Assembly: GCA_038317375.1 (NCBI GenBank) | Contig: JBBQBM010000005.1 | Span: 1 to 18,593 of the forward strand | Direction: 5' to 3' | DNA from: JBBQBM01 sp038317375 | Lineage (GTDB): Bacteria > Patescibacteriota > Saccharimonadia > Saccharimonadales > JAGQMS01 | DNA length: 18,593 nt | Shown here: positions 5,868 through 12,276 of the stretch, one piece after another | How positions within the stretch are numbered: position 1 is the first letter of the stretch | Layout: each line of letters opens with the position of its first letter | The notes under the pieces: model-generated | Told to the model about the DNA's origin: nothing | The model's input: only the letters and a program-made list of their open reading frames with translations | Databases searched by the model: none | Program-made: the position numbers and the translations under genes

Positions 5868-6142
5868 CACAGGCTATTTAGGTGTGTAACTACTCCTTCG
5901 GCTGTGTCGAAAGGTCCGCTAAGCCTACCTGCTGCAATATCGGCTTCGGCTCGAGCAATGTGTTTTTCCATTTCTTTTGTCATTGGCTCGCTAGCGCTAA
6001 AGCGAACACTGCCTGTGCTAACCAATTCGTATAGATAGGCATTGAGAAGATTACTTAGGGGTATACCAAGCCTACCGGCGACGCTCTGAGCCTTAAGCTT
6101 AGTCCCCGGATCGGTCTTGAAGTTTATTGTTGCCGTTTTCAT
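5867..6142 (-). CDS. RelB/DinJ-family antitoxin (type II TA)
   Basis: A 91-residue protein starting MKTATINFKTDPGTKLKAQSVAGRLG, the ribbon-helix-helix N-terminus of RelB/DinJ antitoxins that binds the operator. It is followed by LSNLLNAYLYELV and an extended C-terminal toxin-wrapping part. I use the ATG at 6142 rather than the one six codons upstream (6160), because the -10 box of a good promoter (6150-6177) lies between them. The transcript would start at about the ATG. The stop overlaps the toxin start. An 8-bp inverted repeat spans the promoter, consistent with the usual autoregulation by the antitoxin complex. Confidence 0.9.
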   Translation of the reverse strand: MKTATINFKTDPGTKLKAQSVAGRLGIPLSNLLNAYLYELVSTGSVRFSASEPMTKEMEKHIARAEADIAAGRLSGPFDTAEGVVTHLNSL

Positions 6143-6177
6143 ATAATCTATTGTATGCATATTAGATTATTTGTCAA
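6143..6177 (-). promoter_or_regulatory. TA operon promoter TTGACA-16-TACAAT with overlapping operator palindrome
   Basis: On the minus strand, -35 TTGACA (6172-6177) and -10 TACAAT (6150-6155) are 16 bp apart, with the ATG 7 nt after the -10. ATAATCTA (6143-6150) and TAGATTAT (6163-6170) are perfect inverted arms 12 nt apart that cover the -10 and spacer, a typical ribbon-helix-helix operator arrangement. Confidence 0.7.
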
Positions 6178-6187
6178 CCAGCCTTGC

Positions 6188-6511
6188 ACCCCATCCACCG
6201 CAGCGCTCTCCTTTCAAGGGGATTGACTGAAACATCTTTGACCGAGTATGTCTGAGCCAGATTTGGGCAACCAAGTCTGGTGAGTTACGAGATCGTGCTG
6301 TTTTGGTGCGGCCAGGCTAAGCCTGTCCAAGCCAAAACAGAGACCATGTCAGGTCAAGGAATGTTTCAGGCAAGTCCATTGAAGGGCAGAGCGACTGCAT
6401 AGCGGCGGCGCTTTTCCCGCCTGCCAAGACCTGGCGGGCAGGTGCTTACTTTTTCTTGCTGGAGAGAAAAAGTATGGTCGGTTCAGCCCCGCCACGGCGG
6501 GGAAACCGAAA
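6188..6511. mobile_element. Palindrome-rich non-coding element, copy 1
   Basis: This gene-free stretch between the TA pair and the methyltransferase is a diverged copy of the right half of 8458-8992. A 48-nt core (6242-6289) differs from 8809-8856 at three positions. It sits in a long imperfect stem (6204-6242 with 6352-6393) enclosing two hairpins: CCAGA/TCTGG (6257-6280) and CTGTTTTGG/CCAAAACAG (6298-6340). Further shared blocks are ACTGCATAGCGGCGGC (6394-6409), a TACTTTTTCT/AGAAAAAGTA hairpin (6447-6474), GGTCGGTTCAGC, and a CCCCGCC/GGCGGGG hairpin ending GAAACCGAAA (6487-6511). A CCTGCC/GGCAGG palindrome at 6420-6442 is extra. No transposase is present. The left end may be 5538, making the TA pair cargo; that is inference. 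Confidence 0.7.
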
Positions 6512-6527
6512 CAGTATTTGTTCCAGA

Positions 6528-6536
6528 TGCTAAAAT
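6528..6536 (+). promoter_or_regulatory. Extended -10 promoter (TGcTAAAAT) for the methyltransferase-xseA operon
   Basis: TGCTAAAAT at 6528-6536 is an extended -10, 8 nt before ATG 6545. It lies immediately after the element end. No Shine-Dalgarno is present, so translation is likely from a leaderless or nearly leaderless mRNA. Confidence 0.5.
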
Positions 6537-6544
6537 AAGCGTTA

Positions 6545-7318
6545 ATGGATAACGTAAAAGCAACGGCTAGTTGGTACGACGAAAACGCAGACGACTATAC
6601 GCGGCACGTGAGAGATAAAAATGATTCTGTTTGGCATAGCTATTACGAAAAGCCAGCTATGTTTGCGCTTTTGCCGGCGGAAATGACAGGACTCCGAGTA
6701 TTGTCGCTTGGTTGCGGTAGCGGGGAAGATTGCCAAGAATTCGCAAGTCGCGGGGCAAAAGTTGTTGGCGTTGATATTTCTGAAAAGTTAATCGAAAAAG
6801 CTCGCGCGGCTTACCCCGAGTGCGAATACCATGTTATGGATATGCAAAACATAGATTTCGAAGATGAGAGTTTCGATGTTGTTTACTCCAGCTTAGCCGT
6901 ACATTACTTGGATGACTGGGGCCGAATGCTAAAAAACACAACGCGCGTTTTGAAGCCAGGCGGAATATTTCAGTTCTCAATGGTTCATCCAATATACAGT
7001 GGGATGGACTACTTTGACGTGACTGAAAATTCAAAGAGCAGGGGCATCGTTAGGATTAAAGTTGGGAAACAACAAACAATTTATGGTGACTATTTTTCAA
7101 AGCAAGGAGCAACATCCCTTGGTGCAAACATGAAAGGTGTTGTTACGTATCATAAGACTCTCCAGATGATCTGCGACCTATGCATTGAGTCAGGATTTGA
7201 GATTGAAAGAATAGTTGAACCTTTTCCATTGCCGGAGATGAAAAGGATCTCACCCGAAGTCTATGAGAAATTATCTAAAATCCCAGACTTCATTATCTTT
7301 AGATTAAAGAAGATCTAA
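6545..7318 (+). CDS. Class I SAM-dependent methyltransferase (Methyltransf_11/25 type)
   Basis: A 257-residue Rossmann-fold methyltransferase. The N-terminal SWYDENADDYT motif is typical of small-molecule methyltransferases of the UbiE/Methyltransf_11 group. SAM motif I is LSLGCGSGED (53-62), the acidic residue after strand 2 is D77 (VVGVDIS), then DMQNIDFEDESFDVVYSSLAVHYL and LKPGGIF follow in the canonical order. The C-terminal region would set substrate specificity, which cannot be read from sequence. Its TAA shares one base with the xseA ATG (TAATG), indicating translational coupling, though a functional link to exonuclease VII is not evident. It begins 33 nt after element copy 1. Confidence 0.9.
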   Translation: MDNVKATASWYDENADDYTRHVRDKNDSVWHSYYEKPAMFALLPAEMTGLRVLSLGCGSGEDCQEFASRGAKVVGVDISEKLIEKARAAYPECEYHVMDMQNIDFEDESFDVVYSSLAVHYLDDWGRMLKNTTRVLKPGGIFQFSMVHPIYSGMDYFDVTENSKSRGIVRIKVGKQQTIYGDYFSKQGATSLGANMKGVVTYHKTLQMICDLCIESGFEIERIVEPFPLPEMKRISPEVYEKLSKIPDFIIFRLKKI

Positions 7319-8424
7319 TGGAAGGCCTAATCTTTTCACCAACCGACTTCGTAGCGGTCTTTAACCAGACTGTTAGTGTAGCCTACCCACAAGTAGTGAT
7401 TGAGGGCGAAGTTAGCAACTTCAGAATCGCCAAAGAAAAATGGGTCTACTTTGATATTAAAGACGAGTATTCGTCGCTTCGAGTTTTTGGGACAGTTTAT
7501 CAACTTCATCATGCAATCGAAGATGGGATGTTGGTGCGATTAACTGCGCGGCCAGAACTACATCCGCAATATAACTTTTCGCTTCAGATGGTTGAGGTGG
7601 TGCCGAGTGGCGAAGGGAATATCAAAAAGTCGTTCGACATTTTGTTTGCCAAGCTAACAGCCGAAGGTTTGTTCGACGAAAGTCGCAAAAGGGGACTGCC
7701 GTACCCGCCAAGTCGCATTGGGCTGATCACCTCAAACGAAGCTGCGGCCTACGGCGACTTTATAAAAGTACTAACTGCTCGTTGGCCGCTAATGGAAATT
7801 GACCTAGCCAACGTGCGTGTGCAGGGCGACAGCGCCGCCGGCGAAATTATCGCTGCTCTGCATCATTTTAATCTGCAGGCCGAGCCTGTCGAAGTTCTAG
7901 TTATTATTCGGGGCGGGGGTAGCGCCGAAGATTTGCTGGCCTTCCAGGACGAGCACTTGACGCGGGCGATTGCCGAAAGCCGCATACCGACGCTCGTGGC
8001 GATTGGGCATGAGCGCGACATTAGTCTTGCGGAGTTAGTAGCCGACGTGCGCGCGTCGACACCAAGCAATGCCGCTGAACTAATCGCGCCAAACAAAGAC
8101 GAGGTCGTGGCCTCATTTAGAGAACGACAATTTAGGTGCCGTGAAATAGTTAGCGGTCTGGTTGCTAACTGGCGCAGAGACCTAGAGGAATCGGCTAGCT
8201 ACGCCAAAGATAGATTCAGTCAAATCATCGACAATCAAAAACAAGAACTTCGGCGAATTCGCGAAGTACTAGAAGCCTTTAACCCGGAGAGTGTTTTGAA
8301 GCGTGGCTATGCATTGGTGCGACAAGGGAAGGGGTTAGTACGTTCGGCCAAGCAATTGAAGCCGGGTGATAAAATCGACCTCAGTTTTCATGACGGCGAC
8401 AAGCAGGCCAGTGTGATTGGCTAA
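7318..8424 (+). CDS. xseA: Exodeoxyribonuclease VII large subunit
   Basis: Catalytic subunit of exonuclease VII, which degrades single-stranded DNA from both ends in cytoplasmic DNA repair. At 368 residues it is shorter than E. coli XseA (about 456), mostly in the helical C-terminus. The N-terminal OB-fold (about 1-100) has VSNFRIAKEKWVYFDIKD. The catalytic domain shows RIGLITSNEAAAYGDF, VLVIIRGGGSAEDLLAF, and VAIGHERDISLAELVADVRA followed by TPSNAAELIAP, all hallmark motifs. A coiled-coil-like segment (about 265-320) and a final GYALVRQGKGLVRSAKQLKPGDKI segment follow. The start overlaps the preceding gene's stop by 1 nt. xseB, normally adjacent, lies 600 bp downstream beyond the inserted palindromic element. 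Confidence 0.97.
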   Translation: MEGLIFSPTDFVAVFNQTVSVAYPQVVIEGEVSNFRIAKEKWVYFDIKDEYSSLRVFGTVYQLHHAIEDGMLVRLTARPELHPQYNFSLQMVEVVPSGEGNIKKSFDILFAKLTAEGLFDESRKRGLPYPPSRIGLITSNEAAAYGDFIKVLTARWPLMEIDLANVRVQGDSAAGEIIAALHHFNLQAEPVEVLVIIRGGGSAEDLLAFQDEHLTRAIAESRIPTLVAIGHERDISLAELVADVRASTPSNAAELIAPNKDEVVASFRERQFRCREIVSGLVANWRRDLEESASYAKDRFSQIIDNQKQELRRIREVLEAFNPESVLKRGYALVRQGKGLVRSAKQLKPGDKIDLSFHDGDKQASVIG

Positions 8425-8457
8425 AATTTTCAACATCCATTAACTGAGTACAAAAAT

Positions 8458-8992
8458 CATTTCGGTTTCCCCGCCACGGCGGGGGAGAGGAAGTATTCAA
8501 ATACTGTTTCGATGTCCGCAAGCGGACTGATCGAGCTACTTTTTGGATGGTCAAAAAGTAGCCAAAAACCCACCGGGCGGGAGCAAAGAACAGCGATATC
8601 AGTACGAAACAAAACAACTGTCGCTTGCGGAACGAGCCTTCGGCGTCGGTCCCAAAAGTTTTCTCTTTTGATTTTTTGGGACAGGTCCTCGCGAATTACT
8701 CAGTTGTTTTCTTTCGACCTGATTCGGTCTTTGCTCTCTATGCCCGGACCCGGGGACCCAACCCGCCGCAGGATTCACTTTGACTAAAGGACAATGAAAC
8801 TTATTTTTCCGAGTATGTCTGAACCAGATTTGTGCAAGCAAGTCTGGTGAGTTACGCAGGAAAAGAACTGTTTCATTGTCTTTTCGTCAAAAGCCGAATA
8901 ACTGCATAGCGGCGGCACTTTTTGCCTACTTTTTCTTGCTGTTGAGAAAAAGTAGGGTCGGTTCAGCTCGGCACAGCCGAGAAACCGAAATG
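8458..8992. mobile_element. 535-bp palindrome-rich non-coding element with 12-bp terminal inverted repeats, copy 2
   Basis: The ends are CATTTCGGTTTC (8458-8469) and its exact reverse complement (8981-8992). Each end adjoins a hairpin: CCCCGCC/GGCGGGG at 8469-8484, and CTCGGC/GCCGAG at 8967-8981, the same fold with different bases. Inside are GTCCGC/GCGGAC (8514-8527), CTACTTTTTG/CAAAAAGTAG (8536-8561), a long imperfect stem 8573-8620 with 8701-8755 (perfect AAAACAACTG/CAGTTGTTTT part), a second long stem 8777-8810 with 8858-8897 (perfect GACAATGAAAC part), and CTACTTTTTC/GAAAAAGTAG (8926-8955). No credible reading frame or transposase is present and no clear target duplication. It lies between xseA and xseB. 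Confidence 0.75.
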
Positions 8993-9004
8993 AGCGATCA
9001 TCTC

Positions 9005-9013
9005 TGTTATAAT
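9005..9013 (+). promoter_or_regulatory. xseB: Extended -10 promoter (TGtTATAAT) for xseB
   Basis: TGTTATAAT at 9005-9013 is a consensus extended -10 with 10 nt to ATG 9024, so the leader is about 3 nt. It stands 12 nt beyond the element end and gives xseB its own promoter despite separation from xseA. Confidence 0.65.
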
Positions 9014-9023
9014 TGAACCAAAT

Positions 9024-9218
9024 ATGGCAGCTAAAGAAAAAACTTATACGCAGCTTAAGAACGAGCTTGACGAACTGCTCGATTGGTTCGAGACTTCAGA
9101 CGTTGATGTCGACGAAGCGCTAAAAAAATATGACGAAGCAGCCAAGCTGATCGCTGAACTAGAAAAGAAACTGAGCACGGCTGAGCTGGTTGTTAAGAAA
9201 CTTGCCAAAAAGGGATGA
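9024..9218 (+). CDS. xseB: Exodeoxyribonuclease VII small subunit
   Basis: A 64-residue, highly charged all-helical protein with the XseB signature: TYTQLKNELDELLDWFETSDVDVDEALKKYDEAAKLI, then a C-terminal helix AELEKKLSTAELVVKKL. The length is normal for the family (about 60-80). Several copies bind the helical region of XseA to form active exonuclease VII. The start is supported by the TATAAT 10 nt upstream; there is no Shine-Dalgarno. Its TGA overlaps the ATG of the following methyltransferase (ATGA). Confidence 0.95.
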   Translation: MAAKEKTYTQLKNELDELLDWFETSDVDVDEALKKYDEAAKLIAELEKKLSTAELVVKKLAKKG

Positions 9219-9697
9219 GTTTTCTCGCATTTGTAGGGTTACTATTTGTAGTATTGTCTGCTGGGATTGTCTTAGTTGGTGCGCCGTTTGTGCCTACAAA
9301 AAAAACGCAAATACAAGTAGCGTTAGAACTACTGGATCTGAAACGCGGGCAGGTTCTATATGACCTAGGGGCCGGCGATGGTCGGGTGGCGCTTGCGGCA
9401 GCTAAAAAGGGGATACGCGTCATCGGCTACGAACTCAATATCTTGCTTTTCTTATTGGCCTATATCAGAACAAGGAAATATCGCAGACTGGTCACGGTCA
9501 AACTACAAGATTATTGGCGCGCAGATTTTACGAAATGCGACGGGATCTTTATATTTTCGTCGAGTCATTTCATGAAAAGGCTAGACGAAAAACTTCGCAC
9601 TTCGGCTAAGGGAACCAAACTAGCAAGTTTTGCCTTTGAAGTTCCCGGCAAGAAGTATCTACGCAAAAAAGATGGAATCTTCCTATATGAGTACTAG
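9215..9697 (+). CDS. Membrane-anchored FAM173-like SAM methyltransferase
   Basis: A 160-residue protein with one N-terminal membrane helix (about 2-24), then GAPFVPTKKTQIQVALELL, motif I YDLGAGDGR (49-57), and VIGYELN, whose Glu73 should bind the SAM ribose. This order (short hydrophobic anchor, 'PxVPT' linker, DLGxGDGR, GxExN) is that of the FAM173/ATPSC-KMT-like lysine methyltransferase group and its many bacterial relatives. The bacterial substrate is unknown. The C-terminal part (LRTSAKGTKLASFAFEVPGKKY) is shorter than in eukaryotic members. It overlaps xseB by 4 nt, so it is translationally coupled to it. Confidence 0.82.
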   Translation: MSFLAFVGLLFVVLSAGIVLVGAPFVPTKKTQIQVALELLDLKRGQVLYDLGAGDGRVALAAAKKGIRVIGYELNILLFLLAYIRTRKYRRLVTVKLQDYWRADFTKCDGIFIFSSSHFMKRLDEKLRTSAKGTKLASFAFEVPGKKYLRKKDGIFLYEY

Positions 9698-9700
9698 AAG

Positions 9701-9729
9701 TTCCACTCTAGGGCGTGTGGTGGTAAGAT
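9701..9729 (+). promoter_or_regulatory. Promoter TTCCAC-17-TAAGAT with extended -10
   Basis: TTCCAC (9701-9706), 17-bp spacer ending TGG, TAAGAT (9724-9729), then 6 nt to ATG 9736. The mRNA would be leaderless. Confidence 0.45.
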
Positions 9730-9735
9730 AGGCTT

Positions 9736-10395
9736 ATGCTTAAACATACTAACGACGACGGTTCTATTCGTAGCGCTGCACTTATAGGAGTCTTCGTGCT
9801 CCTACTAATTGGTAGTTTAGTATTTGGCATCTGGGCATACATGAGCCGTGCGGATTATAAGTCTAACAGTGATAAGAAATCTGCTAGTGCGGTTGCAGTA
9901 GCGAAAAATGAACAAAAAAAAGCTGATGTAGCCGATTTTATAGAAAAAGAGAAGCAACCTTTCGAGACTTTCAATGGGCCGAGTGAATTCGGTAGCCTTA
10001 AAGTTGTTTACCCCAAGACTTGGGAGTTATATGTAGATATAAAATCTACTAGCGGAACATCGGTGGACGGATATGCTCACCCTGGGTATGTGCCGGGACT
10101 TACCTCAGATACGGCATTTGCCCTACGGTTTCAGGTTGTAGCATCAGACTATGCGAGCCTGCTAAAACAATATGAGGGTTCTACAAAAAAGGCCACTGTC
10201 ACGGTTGCACCTTTTCGTGCCGAACTAGTTAACTCGGTTCTCGGGTCTAGGATAGATGGACAAATAACTACTAAGCGCACAGGCAGTGTTGTTCTTATAC
10301 CGCTTCGTGACAAAACACTCAAAATCTGGACAGAGAGCGATACATATAACGCCGATTTTAATGAGATTCTTAAAAACCTTTCATTCTCCCCTTAA
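9736..10395 (+). CDS. Hypothetical single-pass membrane protein with extracytoplasmic domain
   Basis: A 219-residue protein I do not recognise as a named family. A polar N-terminus is followed by one membrane helix at about 13-36, a Lys/Ala/Ser-rich linker (about 37-75), then a folded domain beginning FNGPSEFGSLKVVYPKTWELYVD and ending FNEILKNLSFSP. The 'YPK.W.LYVD ... IL..LSF' pattern recalls PsbP/lipoprotein-like domains seen in many small CPR membrane proteins; this is only a resemblance. No Cys lipobox is present, so anchoring is by the helix with the domain outside. A promoter gives a leaderless start. An AAATTCC triple repeat lies right after the stop. Confidence 0.75.
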   Translation: MLKHTNDDGSIRSAALIGVFVLLLIGSLVFGIWAYMSRADYKSNSDKKSASAVAVAKNEQKKADVADFIEKEKQPFETFNGPSEFGSLKVVYPKTWELYVDIKSTSGTSVDGYAHPGYVPGLTSDTAFALRFQVVASDYASLLKQYEGSTKKATVTVAPFRAELVNSVLGSRIDGQITTKRTGSVVLIPLRDKTLKIWTESDTYNADFNEILKNLSFSP

Positions 10396-10396
10396 G

Positions 10397-10417
10397 AAAT
10401 TCCAAATTCCAAATTCC
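10397..10417. repeat. Heptanucleotide tandem repeat (AAATTCC)3
   Basis: Three perfect consecutive copies of AAATTCC occupy 10397-10417, immediately after a stop codon and before the promoter of the kinase-like gene. The period equals that of the arrays at 3177-3466. Confidence 0.9.
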
Positions 10418-10430
10418 TTACTTTGGGCTG

Positions 10431-10460
10431 TATACTAGTTTAGTTAGCGTAAGTGGAGGT
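10431..10460 (+). promoter_or_regulatory. -10 box TATACT and Shine-Dalgarno GGAGGT for the kinase-like gene
   Basis: TATACT at 10431-10436 predicts transcription from about 10443. GGAGGT at 10455-10460 lies 10 nt before GTG 10471 and overlaps a GTG at 10453, so the site favours the downstream GTG. Confidence 0.5.
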
Positions 10461-10470
10461 AGCAAATACG

Positions 10471-11148
10471 GTGCAAACGCCGGATTTTATTAATGATGGC
10501 CTGCTTGATAGTATTGTCGAGCAGCTGCGATCTCCACTCCTAACTATTAAGCTTATGGTTGAAGCGGGTGATATCAGCCAGCTTGATTTAATCACCAGCT
10601 CGTCTATCCAGTTACTCGACGATATCAGCTATGTCCGCGAGCTTAGTCGCAACAGCTCAAAACTAGATTTGTCGCCGGTTAATATCGGGGTTTTAAGCGA
10701 CGATATTGCGCATTCTTTAGCGTCGCTAGCCCGAGCTAAGAACATCAGCATTCAATCTAAATTTATAGGAAATCGACCGATCCTAGCACATCGATTTACG
10801 TTGCTACGGGCATACGAAAATATGGTTAAGAGTATCTTGAACATGGCTAGTGGCGACCGAGCCTCGAGTATTATTTTGTCGACCAGTAGCCGTAGTAACG
10901 AAGTTAGGTTTGGAGCCTACAGCTCAGACGTAAACCTATGCGCGAGAGATCTAAGCCAAATGCGGAAATTGTTTGGAGCATCAAGGCGCCCAGCATCACT
11001 AGTCTCGGCCAGCCCTGTCACTGAGTTATATATCGCCGATAAGCTATTATCGATACTCGGCCTCCGGCTTCGAACCGCTATTTCGGCTCATCAACACGGC
11101 TTCGCGACAATTCTAACACCTAGCGCTCAACTAAACTTACTAATATGA
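10471..11148 (+). CDS. Degenerate sensor histidine kinase-like protein (no phospho-acceptor His)
   Basis: A 225-residue soluble protein resembling the HisKA plus HATPase_c core of sensor kinases without a sensor or membrane segment. The H-box aligns as VEQLRSPLLTI (about 16-26), where kinases have HELR.PL; the His position is Glu17. A dimerisation-helix-like stretch follows to about residue 60, then PVNIGVLSDDIAHSLASLARAKNISI as in the start of the ATPase domain. The N-box is weak (YENMVKSILNMAS), no DxGxG G1 box is found (SSDVNLC stands there), and the C-terminal LLSILGLRLRT resembles the helix after the G2 box. Catalysis is unlikely. GTG 10471 is preferred to 10453. ATGA overlap with the receiver gene shows they are made together. 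Confidence 0.65.
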   Translation: MQTPDFINDGLLDSIVEQLRSPLLTIKLMVEAGDISQLDLITSSSIQLLDDISYVRELSRNSSKLDLSPVNIGVLSDDIAHSLASLARAKNISIQSKFIGNRPILAHRFTLLRAYENMVKSILNMASGDRASSIILSTSSRSNEVRFGAYSSDVNLCARDLSQMRKLFGASRRPASLVSASPVTELYIADKLLSILGLRLRTAISAHQHGFATILTPSAQLNLLI

Positions 11149-11507
11149 CAAAGATCTTAATTGTTGAGCCGGACATTACCCTAGCTCGGTTATACCAATC
11201 GGCGCTTGAGAAAGTAGGGCACCAAACTTTGTGCGCCCAGACTGCCCAAGAAGCGCTGTTCGCAATTGAAAAGCACAGGCCCAACACTATTCTTCTAGAA
11301 ATCGATATGCCAAATCATAATGGCCTAGAGTTTTTATATGAGTTTGCCAGCTACAGCGACTGGACGGATATAAACATCATTGTTCTTTCAATATTACGAC
11401 CAAGCCTGTTCGAACGGATGAAGGTATCGTGGCGTCACTTAGGCGTTAGCGAGTATCTTTATAAACCAGAAACTTCTCTGGCTGCACTCCAGCAGACGGT
11501 TGCCTAA
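11145..11507 (+). CDS. Stand-alone receiver-domain protein with Asp-to-Glu phospho-acceptor
   Basis: A 120-residue CheY-like receiver without an output domain. KILIVEPDITLARLY supplies the acidic pair (Glu8, Asp10). The phospho-site strand reads TILLEIDMPNHNGLEF, so the acceptor Asp is replaced by Glu52. Ser82 (IIVLSIL) and Lys107 (YLYKPE) are the expected switch Ser/Thr and invariant Lys. Glu at this position is well known to mimic phosphorylation in some receivers, so the protein may be locked active; that is inference. It overlaps the kinase-like gene by 4 nt and precedes recO by 3 nt. Confidence 0.85.
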   Translation: MTKILIVEPDITLARLYQSALEKVGHQTLCAQTAQEALFAIEKHRPNTILLEIDMPNHNGLEFLYEFASYSDWTDINIIVLSILRPSLFERMKVSWRHLGVSEYLYKPETSLAALQQTVA

Positions 11508-11510
11508 AAG

Positions 11511-12206
11511 ATGAATCAATATATAACCACTGGCATTGTCATAAAACGACTAAATTATGGCGAGGCCGATCGCATAATTACATTCCTGACGCCTAAGCAT
11601 GGGAAGGTTAGGGGTATCGCCAAAGGGGTGCGCCGAGAGAAGAGTAGGCTTGCTGGCGGCATTGAGTTATTTAGTGAAAGCGATCTAACCTTGATAAAAG
11701 GTAGGGGCGAGATCGATACTATTATTTCGACTCGCCTAAAAACACACTACGACAATATCGTTAGCGACCTAACCAGGACAAGCGCTGGTTATGATTTCTT
11801 GGGAATAGTAGACGCCGTAACCGAAGATAATTATGAAGAGAACTATTATTCCTTAATCTCCATGGCATTTAGGTTCTTAAATGTTAAATCTCTTGATGCT
11901 GAGCTTACTAAGTGCTGGTTTTATACCAGGCTTTTAGATATTACAGGCTACACTCCGGAGCTAAGGGTCGACACGAACGGCGAACCACTAAAGGAAAACG
12001 AAAATTATTTATTCGACTTTAGCGCCGGTAGATTCCAGCTGTCGCAGTCTGAAGGGTTTTCGACGGATGTTATTAAACTACTTCGTTTGCTCCAAAAACA
12101 TACACCAGCCCAGATAGACAAGGTAGGTGGTACCAAAGATGCTTTGGCGGCTGCGGCTCAGATTTTAAGCCGACTAGCGGAGTATTATCTGCATATTAAG
12201 AAGTAG
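11511..12206 (+). CDS. recO: DNA repair protein RecO
   Basis: A 231-residue recombination mediator that helps load RecA onto SSB-coated DNA with RecR. The N-terminal OB-fold is clear: TTGIVIKRLNYGEADRIITFLTPKHGKVRGIAKGVRREKSRLAGGIELF (about 6-55). The helical middle (about 85-150) ends in FYTRLLDITGYTPEL. The Cys4 zinc site found here in many RecO proteins is absent: DTNGEPL and FDFSAGRFQL occupy the zinc-finger positions without Cys, as in E. coli-type RecO. It starts 3 nt after the receiver gene, so it is part of that operon. The recO-glyS neighbourhood recurs in Firmicutes. Confidence 0.95.
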   Translation: MNQYITTGIVIKRLNYGEADRIITFLTPKHGKVRGIAKGVRREKSRLAGGIELFSESDLTLIKGRGEIDTIISTRLKTHYDNIVSDLTRTSAGYDFLGIVDAVTEDNYEENYYSLISMAFRFLNVKSLDAELTKCWFYTRLLDITGYTPELRVDTNGEPLKENENYLFDFSAGRFQLSQSEGFSTDVIKLLRLLQKHTPAQIDKVGGTKDALAAAAQILSRLAEYYLHIKK

Positions 12207-12220
12207 CAAATTATATATAC

Positions 12221-12249
12221 TTGACAAAAGCGCTAATGTTTGCTACAAT
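12221..12249 (+). promoter_or_regulatory. Consensus promoter TTGACA-17-TACAAT
   Basis: TTGACA (12221-12226), 17-bp spacer, TACAAT (12244-12249), with the start about 12257 and ATG at 12277. The leader is about 20 nt, A-rich, without Shine-Dalgarno. This is the best promoter in the window by consensus. Confidence 0.85.
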
Positions 12250-12276
12250 ACGAAAGTATTAAATAAAACAAACAAT

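Noticed and set aside
8512..8841. Protein genes inside the 535-bp element (open frames on both strands)
   Set aside because: The frames run through perfect palindromes on both strands, lack promoters and ribosome sites, and have repeat-derived composition.
6188..8992. An autonomous insertion sequence
   Set aside because: No transposase, recombinase or HUH-nuclease gene is present near either element copy, and no clear target-site duplication was found.
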